DNA of 64,000 bases from Microtetraspora fusca (GTDB lineage Bacteria; Actinomycetota; Actinomycetes; Streptosporangiales; Streptosporangiaceae): assembly GCF_001570365.1 (NCBI RefSeq), contig NZ_BBYK01000066.1, positions 8,073 through 72,072 on the forward strand. The letters are read 5' to 3'. The notes below the pieces were generated by a model. That model saw nothing but the letters and a program-made list of their open reading frames with translations. It was not told where the DNA came from and did not search any database. This document shows positions 57,563-64,000 of the stretch, in pieces. The number at the start of each line of letters is the position of its first letter. The stretch's first letter is position 1. The position numbers and the translations under genes are program-made.

Positions 57563-58312
57563 TCAGTGCGTGAGGATCTTGGAAAGGAAGTCTCTGGCCC
57601 GGTCGGTGCGGGGACTGTCGAAGAACTCGTCGGGCGCGGCCTCTTCGACGATCTCGCCGCCGGCCATGAAGACGACGCGGTTGGCGGCCCGGCGGGCGAA
57701 GCCCATCTCGTGGGTGACGACCATCATGGTCATGCCGTCACGGGCGAGGCCGGTCATGACGTCGAGCACCTCCTGCACCATCTCGGGGTCCAGCGCGGAG
57801 GTCGGCTCGTCGAAGAGGATCATCTTGGGGTCCATGGCCAGCGCGCGGGCGATGGCGGTGCGCTGCTGCTGGCCTCCGGAGAGCTGGGCCGGATACTTCG
57901 CGGCCTGCGAGGCGATGCCGACCCGCTCAAGCAACTCCATGCCGCGCTTCTCGGCCGTCTCCCTGGGGACCTTGCGGACCTTCATCGGTCCGAGGGTGAC
58001 GTTCTCCAGGATCGTCTTGTGCGAGAAGAGGTTGAAGGATTGGAACACCATCCCGACGTCGGAGCGGAACCGCGCCAACGCCTTGCCCTCCGCGGGAAGC
58101 TCCTGGCCGTCGAAGGTGATCGTGCCCGAGTCGATGGTCTCCAGGCGGTTCACCAGACGGCACAGGGTGGACTTGCCGCCGCCGGACGGCCCGATGACCA
58201 CGACGACCTCGCCGCGCGCGACGTTCAGGTCGATGTCCTTGAGCACATGCAGTGTGCCGAAGCTCTTGTTGACGCCTCTCAAGCTGACAAGCGGGTCACC
58301 AGGCTCTGTCAT
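57563..58312 (-). CDS. gluA: Glutamate ABC transporter ATP-binding protein GluA
   Basis: 249 residues. Walker A GPSGGGKST, Q-loop MVFQSFNLFSHKTILENVTL, signature AQLSGGQQQRTAIARAL, Walker B MILFDEPTSALDPEM and the switch His in VVTHEMGFARR are all intact. First gene of the gluABCD operon. The order ATPase, binding protein, permeases matches the actinobacterial glutamate system; substrate specificity is by homology. Confidence 0.95.
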   Translation of the reverse strand: MTEPGDPLVSLRGVNKSFGTLHVLKDIDLNVARGEVVVVIGPSGGGKSTLCRLVNRLETIDSGTITFDGQELPAEGKALARFRSDVGMVFQSFNLFSHKTILENVTLGPMKVRKVPRETAEKRGMELLERVGIASQAAKYPAQLSGGQQQRTAIARALAMDPKMILFDEPTSALDPEMVQEVLDVMTGLARDGMTMMVVTHEMGFARRAANRVVFMAGGEIVEEAAPDEFFDSPRTDRARDFLSKILTH

Positions 58313-58524
58313 GGCCTACAACGTAGGGGGGTCAACCTTGCCGTGTCACTAGGTCACGGTACCGATCAGATCACAGGCTCCCTACGTGCACATGTCAGGT
58401 CATTTCTCCCGCCTTCACCGGGACGGAGGCGCATCCGTCCCGGGACGGTGGGCCGCTTGGCTGGATTCGCAGCGATACGTCCAGAGCGGTCGAGAGCGGC
58501 CCAGGGAGAAGCGGTGAGTCATCG

Positions 58525-59169
58525 ATGGTGAAAAATTCCGACCTGTTCAGAAGGAATGTCGCCGGGGGCGCCATGCTGGCGTGGCCGGTGCTGGAGTTCC
58601 TGGGCTTCCTCACCTCGCCGCCGGGCACGAGCCACGCCCCGGCGGTCTTCGCGAGCCGGCCGGTGCAGGTCCAGGCGAGCGCGCTGCTGTTCCAGTGGGC
58701 CACCATGGCCCTGATCCCCGCGATACTCGGGCTCGCGCACCTGCTGCGCGTACGCATGCCGCGCACCGGCAACGTGGGCGCCGCGATCGGGCTGACCGGA
58801 GCCGCGAGCGCGGTCGCCCTCTTCACCACCGATTTCTACGACCTCGCGCTGGCCCAGACCGTGCCGGCCGAGCAGGCCGTACGCGTGACCGAGACCGCCG
58901 GCGCGCTCGGCGGCTTCGTGTACGGCATGCTGCTTCCGGGGTTCCTCGCCCACGTCGGCGTGCTCACCCTCATGACGGGCCTGGCCCTCGCCAAGGCCGG
59001 GCCGTGGTGGCTGCTCCCGGTGACGCTCATGGGGATCGTGGGGCCGTTCCTGACCCTGGGCCAGACGCCGGCCGTCCAGTCGATCGGAGCGCTGTTCCAG
59101 CTCGCCGCGTTCGGCTGGGTCGGGGTGCGCGTGCTGCGCATGCCCGTGGCGACCTGGGCGGCCGCCTGA
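58525..59169 (+). CDS. Small polytopic membrane protein
   Basis: 214 residues, about five or six hydrophobic helices (ALLFQWATMALIPAILGLAH; AAIGLTGAASAVALFTTDFY; YGMLLPGFLAHVGVLTLMTG; WWLLPVTLMGIVGPFLTLG). It resembles unclassified actinomycete integral membrane proteins; no function can be named. It is divergent from gluA and convergent with the response regulator gene, ending 9 bases before it. Confidence 0.7.
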   Translation: MVKNSDLFRRNVAGGAMLAWPVLEFLGFLTSPPGTSHAPAVFASRPVQVQASALLFQWATMALIPAILGLAHLLRVRMPRTGNVGAAIGLTGAASAVALFTTDFYDLALAQTVPAEQAVRVTETAGALGGFVYGMLLPGFLAHVGVLTLMTGLALAKAGPWWLLPVTLMGIVGPFLTLGQTPAVQSIGALFQLAAFGWVGVRVLRMPVATWAAA

Positions 59170-59178
59170 TCCTGCTCG

Positions 59179-59820
59179 TCAGCCGCCGAGACCGGACTCC
59201 CTGGCGCGGATGATCGCCTCGGCCCGGTCGGCCACCCGCAGCTTCGCCAGGATGTTCGACACGTGGTTGCGCACCGTCTTCTGGCTCAGGCCGATCCGCG
59301 TGGCGATCTGCGGGTTGGTCAGGTGGGAGGCGAGCAGCTCCAGGATCTCCCGTTCCCGCCGGGTCAGCTCCGGGAAGGCCTCCTTCTCGCCGGACCCCCG
59401 GGAGAAGTAGTCCGTCAGTCGTACGGCCAGGGCGGCGCCGAAGATGGCCTCGCCCTCGGCCACCGCCTGGATCGAGCGGACCAGCTCGGCCCGCCGCGCA
59501 CCCTTCAGCACGTAGCCCCTCGCCCCGGCGCGTACCGCGGCGAGCACCGCGTCGTCGTCGTCCGACATGCTGAGGACGAGGACCCGGACGTGGGGATGGT
59601 CCCGCACGATCCGCTCGGTGGCCGCGACCCCGCCCATGCCGGGCATGGCCAGGTCCATCAGGACGACGTCGGGCTGCGCCCTCGTGACGAGGGCCAGGGC
59701 CTGCTCGCCGCTGGCCGCCTCGTCCACCACCTCCACGCCCTCGACGGACCGGAGCAGCGCGCGCAGCCCGGCGCGGAACGCGGCATGGTCGTCAACGAGC
59801 AGCACGCGGATCGGGTCCAT
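59179..59820 (-). CDS. NarL/LuxR-type response regulator
   Basis: 213 residues. The receiver domain has acidic VDDHAAFRAGL, phosphoacceptor Asp in DVVLMDLAMPGMGGVAA and Lys in GYVLKGA. The LuxR-type HTH is LTRREREILELLASHLTNPQ with IATRIGLSQKTVRNHVSNIL. It is paired with the histidine kinase gene, whose 3' end overlaps its start by 29 bases. Its targets are unknown. Confidence 0.93.
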   Translation of the reverse strand: MDPIRVLLVDDHAAFRAGLRALLRSVEGVEVVDEAASGEQALALVTRAQPDVVLMDLAMPGMGGVAATERIVRDHPHVRVLVLSMSDDDDAVLAAVRAGARGYVLKGARRAELVRSIQAVAEGEAIFGAALAVRLTDYFSRGSGEKEAFPELTRREREILELLASHLTNPQIATRIGLSQKTVRNHVSNILAKLRVADRAEAIIRARESGLGG

Positions 59821-61903
59821 CGGTTACCGGCTCTCCTTCCGTCGTCTCCCGGCGCTCCGGGAAAGTCTCTCGATCGTCGCCGAGAGGCAGCTCGGCGAGC
59901 ACCCGGGTGCCGCCCTCCGCCCGGGGCTCGACCAGGCACGAACCGCCGAGCTCGGCCGCCCGCTCGCGCATCGACGCCATCCCCACGCCCGCGCCCACGC
60001 CCCTCGATGCCGGGCCGGCATCCGTGTTCGACGGGTCGGGTCCGTCGTCGGCGACCTCCAGACACAGGCGGCCGTCGGCCGCGGACAGGCGGATCAGGGC
60101 ACGTGTGGCCCCGGAGTGCCCGCGCACGTTGGCCAGCGCCTCCACCGCGATCCGGTACGCGGCGACCTCCACCGCCGCGGGCAGCGTGGGCAGCTCTCCC
60201 GCGGACTCCACCCGCACGTCCAGCCGCGCCCCCGCGCTCCTCGGGAGGCCGGCGACGTGCGCGCGGATCGCGCCGAGCAGGCCGAGGGTGTCCAGCGCGG
60301 GCGGGCGCAGCCCCTCCACCAACGTGCGCACGTCGTTCATGGCCGCCTGGGCGTCGGTCATGATGTCTTCCAGCATGGCCTTCGCCGCCTCGTCCTCGAC
60401 CATGTCCTGCAGGGCCTCCGCCCGCATGGTGAGCGCCGCGAGGGTGGGACCGAGGCCGTCGTGCAGGTCCCTGCGGAGCCGGCGGCGCTCCTCCTCCCGG
60501 GCGACGACCAGGCGTTCGCGCGACCTCCGGAGGTCGGCGGACAGCCGTACGGAGTGGACGGCTACGCCGGTCTGCCTGGCCAGGTCGGCGAGGACGCGCC
60601 GGTCCTTCGGCCCGAACCCGCTCTCGCCCGGACGTGGGGACAGGACCAGTTCCCCGACGGGCTCGTTGTGGTAGACCAGCGGCAGCCGTACGAGGTCGGG
60701 GGCGGGCACGCCGTGCGCGTGGGACGGACCGCCGGCCACCTCGACCGCGACGTGCGGCAGTCGCAGCGCCTCGGCCACGGAGCGGGCCACCGCCGCCAGC
60801 ACGGCCGAGGGCTCCGCCGTCTCCTCCAGCCGCCTGCCCAGCAGCGCCACCACGGCGTACGGATCGTCACGCCTGCCGTACATGAGCAGATTGATCCAGC
60901 GTTGGACGCGGTCGCGCAGCGGGGCGAAGACCAGCGCCACCACCCCGGCGGCCACGATCGAGACCGGCAGCGTGCTCCCGGATCGGAAGATCGCCCCGAG
61001 GTAGGCGACCGTCGCGACGTATCCGCCGACGACGCATCCGGAGAGCAGGAGGTACACGAACGTCCGGTTGATGACGAGGTCGATGTCGAGCAGCCGGTGC
61101 TGGAGCACGGCCACGCCGACCGCGACGGGCAGGAGGACGCCGCCCAGCGTCCCCGCGAGCTCCCAGAGCGTGCTGCTCGCCGGCCAGACGGCCTCCGGCA
61201 TGTCGTCGGTGAGCCCGGCGACCAGGCGGGCGACGACGATCAGACCGGCCAGCCCGGCCGCGTACGCCAGCCACTTGACCTGGTCGCGCTCCCGCCGTCC
61301 GCCGTGCCGGGACCGGCGGACGAGATCCACCGCGCCGACGACGAACAGCGTGCCCGAGAGGACCGTCGTCGCCGGTTCGGCGATCCGGGAGAGGTCCGCG
61401 AGAGCGGGCACGCCGAGCGGGTTGACCACCGCGGTGCCGAGCCCCGCCTGGTCGTTGGGCCCCGGCCGTACGGCGCTCAGCGCCATCGCCGCCACGCAGA
61501 TCACGCCCACCGCGCCCAGCAACGGCCGCCAGCGCTGCGAGGGGAGCCGCCCGGCGGGGAAGAAGAGGGGGACCGAGGCGAGCGAGACGTTCGCCGGGAC
61601 CCACAGCCAGGACTGCGGCCAGGCCGATGCCTCGGCCAGCGGCGCCCCGGTGGAACGCGCGAAGATCGCATATTGACCGAAGGCGTCGAGCAGGGTGAAG
61701 GACAGGCCGCCGGTCGCCATGATGAGGCCGATCGCGTTGCCGGGCCGCCGCACGCCGATCAGGCCGCCCACGCCGCCGAAGGCGGCCACGAAGAGCAGGT
61801 GGCTCTGGGAGAACGGCTCCGCCCCGTTGCGCACGCCGAGCAGGAGCGCGGTGACGACCAGCAGGAGCGTGGCCGCACACACGATCAATGCCGTACGCCG
61901 CAC
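59792..61903 (-). CDS. NarL-type sensor histidine kinase with large membrane domain
   Basis: 703 residues from the GTG at 61901-61903. About eight membrane helices fill the first 330 residues. A GAF-like domain lies at about 350-450. The HisKA_3 box REEERRRLRRDLHDGLGPTL contains the phosphorylated His, and the HATPase is YRIAVEALANVRGHSGATRA plus GVGAGVGMASMRERAAELGG. The signal sensed is not evident. It phosphorylates the coupled response regulator. Confidence 0.92.
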   Translation of the reverse strand: MRRTALIVCAATLLLVVTALLLGVRNGAEPFSQSHLLFVAAFGGVGGLIGVRRPGNAIGLIMATGGLSFTLLDAFGQYAIFARSTGAPLAEASAWPQSWLWVPANVSLASVPLFFPAGRLPSQRWRPLLGAVGVICVAAMALSAVRPGPNDQAGLGTAVVNPLGVPALADLSRIAEPATTVLSGTLFVVGAVDLVRRSRHGGRRERDQVKWLAYAAGLAGLIVVARLVAGLTDDMPEAVWPASSTLWELAGTLGGVLLPVAVGVAVLQHRLLDIDLVINRTFVYLLLSGCVVGGYVATVAYLGAIFRSGSTLPVSIVAAGVVALVFAPLRDRVQRWINLLMYGRRDDPYAVVALLGRRLEETAEPSAVLAAVARSVAEALRLPHVAVEVAGGPSHAHGVPAPDLVRLPLVYHNEPVGELVLSPRPGESGFGPKDRRVLADLARQTGVAVHSVRLSADLRRSRERLVVAREEERRRLRRDLHDGLGPTLAALTMRAEALQDMVEDEAAKAMLEDIMTDAQAAMNDVRTLVEGLRPPALDTLGLLGAIRAHVAGLPRSAGARLDVRVESAGELPTLPAAVEVAAYRIAVEALANVRGHSGATRALIRLSAADGRLCLEVADDGPDPSNTDAGPASRGVGAGVGMASMRERAAELGGSCLVEPRAEGGTRVLAELPLGDDRETFPERRETTEGEPVTDGPDPRAAR

Positions 61904-61996
61904 CGTGACCTCCCTTGTCGCCAGGCTAGTGACGTCACCGCCGAGAAAGATGGGACTTTGTCCCGATTGGAGAGGGATCGGTGCGGCGAGGCGGGA

Positions 61997-62635
61997 TCAC
62001 CGGTACAGGGCGATGGCGTTCTCGCTGATGAGGGTCTCGACGACGCCGATGACCTCGTTGACCGGGCGGGGGTGCTCCCGGGCGATGGCGCGCAGGCGGT
62101 TGACGAGCGGCCCGGACGGCTGGGCGAGGTGGAGCGCCGCCTCCAGTCGCAGGACGCCGACCAGGCCGCACAGCGCGGCGCTCCGCGCGTCCGGCTGCTC
62201 GCCGCCCTCGACCGCGCCGCGCACCCCGGCCCGCGCCCGTACGACAGGGGCGATGTCCGCCGGCTGGTACCGGGTCTGCGACACGACGCCCATGCGCCTC
62301 CGGGTAACCCGGGTGAGGACGCCCGCGGCGACCAGGCCGCCGCAGACGCGGTCGTAGACGTCCTCGGCCACCTTCTTGAGCCAGAACCTGCTGTCCCGGT
62401 TGTCGCGGTCCTTGAGGATCGCCGGGATCAGGCTGTCGGCGATCATGTCCCCGGTGGGGCTGCGGTCGTAGACGGCGAGCCGTCCCTGGGTGATCTCCAG
62501 GCGGCCGTTCAGGGCCAGTTCGAGCAGCACCGCGCCCGCGAGCCCGACGCCCAGCGAGGACAGGTGGATCAGGGGCTTGCCGGTCTGGTCGTGGGCGATC
62601 AGGTAGAGGTCGTGATGGAGCGGCGACCGGTTCAT
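61997..62635 (-). CDS. GOLPH3/VPS74 family protein
   Basis: 212 residues. The family fold is recognisable from LHHDLYLIAHDQTGKPLIHL, GVGLAGAVLLELALNGRLEI and ALCGLVGVLRLEAAL. In eukaryotes GOLPH3 binds phosphatidylinositol-4-phosphate and sorts Golgi enzymes. Actinomycetes encode multiple soluble homologues whose role is not established, perhaps membrane association. No signal peptide. It lies downstream of the APC permease with a 124-bp gap. Confidence 0.83.
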   Translation of the reverse strand: MNRSPLHHDLYLIAHDQTGKPLIHLSSLGVGLAGAVLLELALNGRLEITQGRLAVYDRSPTGDMIADSLIPAILKDRDNRDSRFWLKKVAEDVYDRVCGGLVAAGVLTRVTRRRMGVVSQTRYQPADIAPVVRARAGVRGAVEGGEQPDARSAALCGLVGVLRLEAALHLAQPSGPLVNRLRAIAREHPRPVNEVIGVVETLISENAIALYR

Positions 62636-62759
62636 GACGTCGGGGGGTCCTTTGCTGGGGGCGTCCGGACTGGCGGATCGGCCGGATGCCGTCCCGGCCG
62701 GTCCTGAGGGGAGTGCGTGCCTGTGGGCGGGCAGGACGTCCGGCCGCCGACGGCGCCCC

Positions 62760-64000
62760 TCACCGGTGCTCCTCCGCTGCGGCGAAGCCGGACGGGGTCG
62801 GTCTGCGTCCCATGGCGTACAGGACGAGCAGGACCACGGCGCCGACGGCGAGCCAGATCAGACCCACCCTCTGCGCCAGGATATTGGCGTTGATGACAAC
62901 GAAGATCAGGATCGCCATGCCGATGAGCGGGACGACCAGGTGCCTCAGGAAGTCGGTCGACTTGCGGCGGATCACGTAGTGCGTGATGACGGAGACGTGC
63001 AGCACGATGAAGGCGATCAGCGCGCCCATGTTGATCAGGCTGCTGAGCAGGTCGACGCCGTCCTCGCGGGTCGACATCCACAGGCCGAGAACGATGGACA
63101 GCGTCGCGACGAAGAGGGTGGCGTTGGTCGGCACAGAGTGCTTGACCGAGACCTTGGCCAGGAAGGACGGCAGCTGCCGGTCGCGCGCCATCGCGTAGAG
63201 GAGCCGGGAGACGGCCACCTGCGCGACCATCGTGTCGGCCAGGCCCCAGGAGACGGCGGTCGCGGTGGACGTGACGTGGGCGAGCCAGCTCCCTCCGGCG
63301 ACCTCCGCCGTGTCGAAGAAGGCGGTGCCGCCCGGGTCGCCGTGCGCGAGCAGGCCGGCCGGGTCGGGGACCAGCAGCGCGGCGACCCACACCTGGACGA
63401 TGAAGAGCGCGCCAGCCAGGATCAGCGCCAGCCGCATGGCCCTGCCGACCTGGGCGGAGCCGCCCTTGGCCTCCTCGACGAGCATGCTGATGCCGTCGAA
63501 CCCGAGGAAGGACAGGACGGCCACGGAGACCGCGCCGAACACGACGGGCCAGGAGAAGGTGTCCGGGTTGAACAACGGCGCGAAGCTGAACCCGTGGCCC
63601 TTGCCCTGCAGCAGGGCCCAGAACCCGGCCGCGAGGAACAGCCCGAGCACGATCAGCTCGATCGTGATCAGCGCCTTGGTGAGCGAGATGGTCATCCGGA
63701 TGCCGCGCAGGTTGATGACCGTGTTGACCACCACGAAGAAGACCAGCCACACCCCGACGGGGATCGCGGGAATGGAGGCGTTCATGGCGATCGAGGCGAC
63801 GAGGTAAAGCAGGCCCGGGGCGAGGATGTAGTCGAGCAGGACCGCCCACCCGGTCATAAAACCGACAGGAGCCGCGATACCGCGGCCGGCGTAGTTGTAG
63901 ACCGAGCCCGACAGCGGGAACGCCTTGACCATCTGCGTGTAGGAGGACGCGGTGAACAGCAGCGCGACCATCCCGATCGCGTACGTGAGGGCGGGCATGC
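62760..64000 (-). CDS. APC-family amino acid permease, N-terminal part outside the window
   Basis: The frame is open to the right edge; at least 413 residues are present and the first helix or so is missing. Helices with APC motifs include AFPLSGSVYNYAGRGIAAPV and GFMTGWAVLLDYILAPGLLY, then FGAVSVAVLSFLGFDGISML with the EEAKGG substrate-coupling segment. It imports amino acids or polyamines by proton coupling; the substrate cannot be assigned. Confidence 0.88.
   Translation of the reverse strand, partial: MPALTYAIGMVALLFTASSYTQMVKAFPLSGSVYNYAGRGIAAPVGFMTGWAVLLDYILAPGLLYLVASIAMNASIPAIPVGVWLVFFVVVNTVINLRGIRMTISLTKALITIELIVLGLFLAAGFWALLQGKGHGFSFAPLFNPDTFSWPVVFGAVSVAVLSFLGFDGISMLVEEAKGGSAQVGRAMRLALILAGALFIVQVWVAALLVPDPAGLLAHGDPGGTAFFDTAEVAGGSWLAHVTSTATAVSWGLADTMVAQVAVSRLLYAMARDRQLPSFLAKVSVKHSVPTNATLFVATLSIVLGLWMSTREDGVDLLSSLINMGALIAFIVLHVSVITHYVIRRKSTDFLRHLVVPLIGMAILIFVVINANILAQRVGLIWLAVGAVVLLVLYAMGRRPTPSGFAAAEEHR

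Noticed and set aside
59567-62707. 1046-residue plus-strand frame opposite the two-component system
   Set aside because: It spans three well-supported minus-strand genes and has no recognisable domain.
1-64000. rRNA or tRNA genes
   Set aside because: I saw no cloverleaf with a CCA-proximal stem or conserved TTCRANYC loop, and no rRNA-like sequence; a tRNAscan-SE run would be needed to exclude a missed tRNA.

Overview
The window is high-GC actinobacterial chromosome. Gene order and protein style suggest a filamentous actinomycete, probably of the Streptosporangiales/Streptomyces type; this placement comes from gene content, not a database search. Two halves of a conserved chromosomal neighbourhood can be recognised. 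The first is ftsK, a RodZ-like protein, rimO, pgsA, cinA, clgR and nei2 (1-7.9 kb). The second is lhr, DUF3046, recA, recX, rny and the gluABCD glutamate transporter (34.8-58.3 kb). About 27 kb of accessory DNA lies between nei2 and lhr.

Region 1 (1-8.4 kb): end of an epimerase-like gene, ftsK, rodZ-like, the overlapping rimO-pgsA-cinA operon and clgR on the plus strand. An rrf2 regulator and nei2 run on the minus strand.

Region 2 (8.4-19.2 kb): a membrane protein fused to an endonuclease/exonuclease/phosphatase domain. Then comes a carbohydrate uptake and hydrolysis island: ROK repressor 1, a 666-bp insertion-element remnant, a GH3 hexosaminidase-like gene, two ABC permeases, a sugar-binding lipoprotein, and the divergent ROK repressor 2. 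A VanX-type dipeptidase follows. The two ROK repressors are paralogues and share an upstream sequence, so they probably recognise the same operator.

Region 3 (19.2-34.8 kb): a compact, divergently transcribed non-ribosomal peptide cluster. The left arm (minus strand) has a single polypeptide with the order C-A-PCP-TE-MFS transporter, then a free carrier protein, a free condensation protein, and a dimethylformamidase-like protein with a repeat domain. The adenylation pocket looks aspartate-like and the thioesterase has Cys in place of the usual Ser. The right arm (plus strand) has an acyl-adenylating enzyme, a C-PCP protein, and E1alpha, E1beta and E2 of a 2-oxoacid dehydrogenase complex. The genes of each arm overlap or nearly touch. 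The shared 303-bp promoter region carries a perfect palindrome and a related second site. Inferred product logic: a 2-oxoacid-derived or free acyl group is activated, passed to carrier proteins, condensed with an aspartate-type residue, released by the Cys thioesterase and exported by the fused transporter. This is the best candidate for an undescribed system here.

Region 4 (34.8-45.4 kb): lhr helicase, 0.9 kb of non-coding repeat-rich DNA, a VOC protein, DUF3046, an NsrR-Hmp nitric oxide module with two visible operators, a SnoaL-like plus quinone-oxidoreductase pair, and one small unknown gene.

Region 5 (45.4-64 kb): recA behind a clear LexA box, recX with a very long repetitive N-terminal extension, a tandem 89-bp duplication, RNase Y, a DUF2079 membrane protein with an S9 peptidase, an extra family 3 solute-binding lipoprotein, gluDCBA, a small membrane protein, a NarL-type two-component pair, a bacterial GOLPH3-like protein and an APC permease that runs off the right edge. 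I saw no rRNA, tRNA or CRISPR array.
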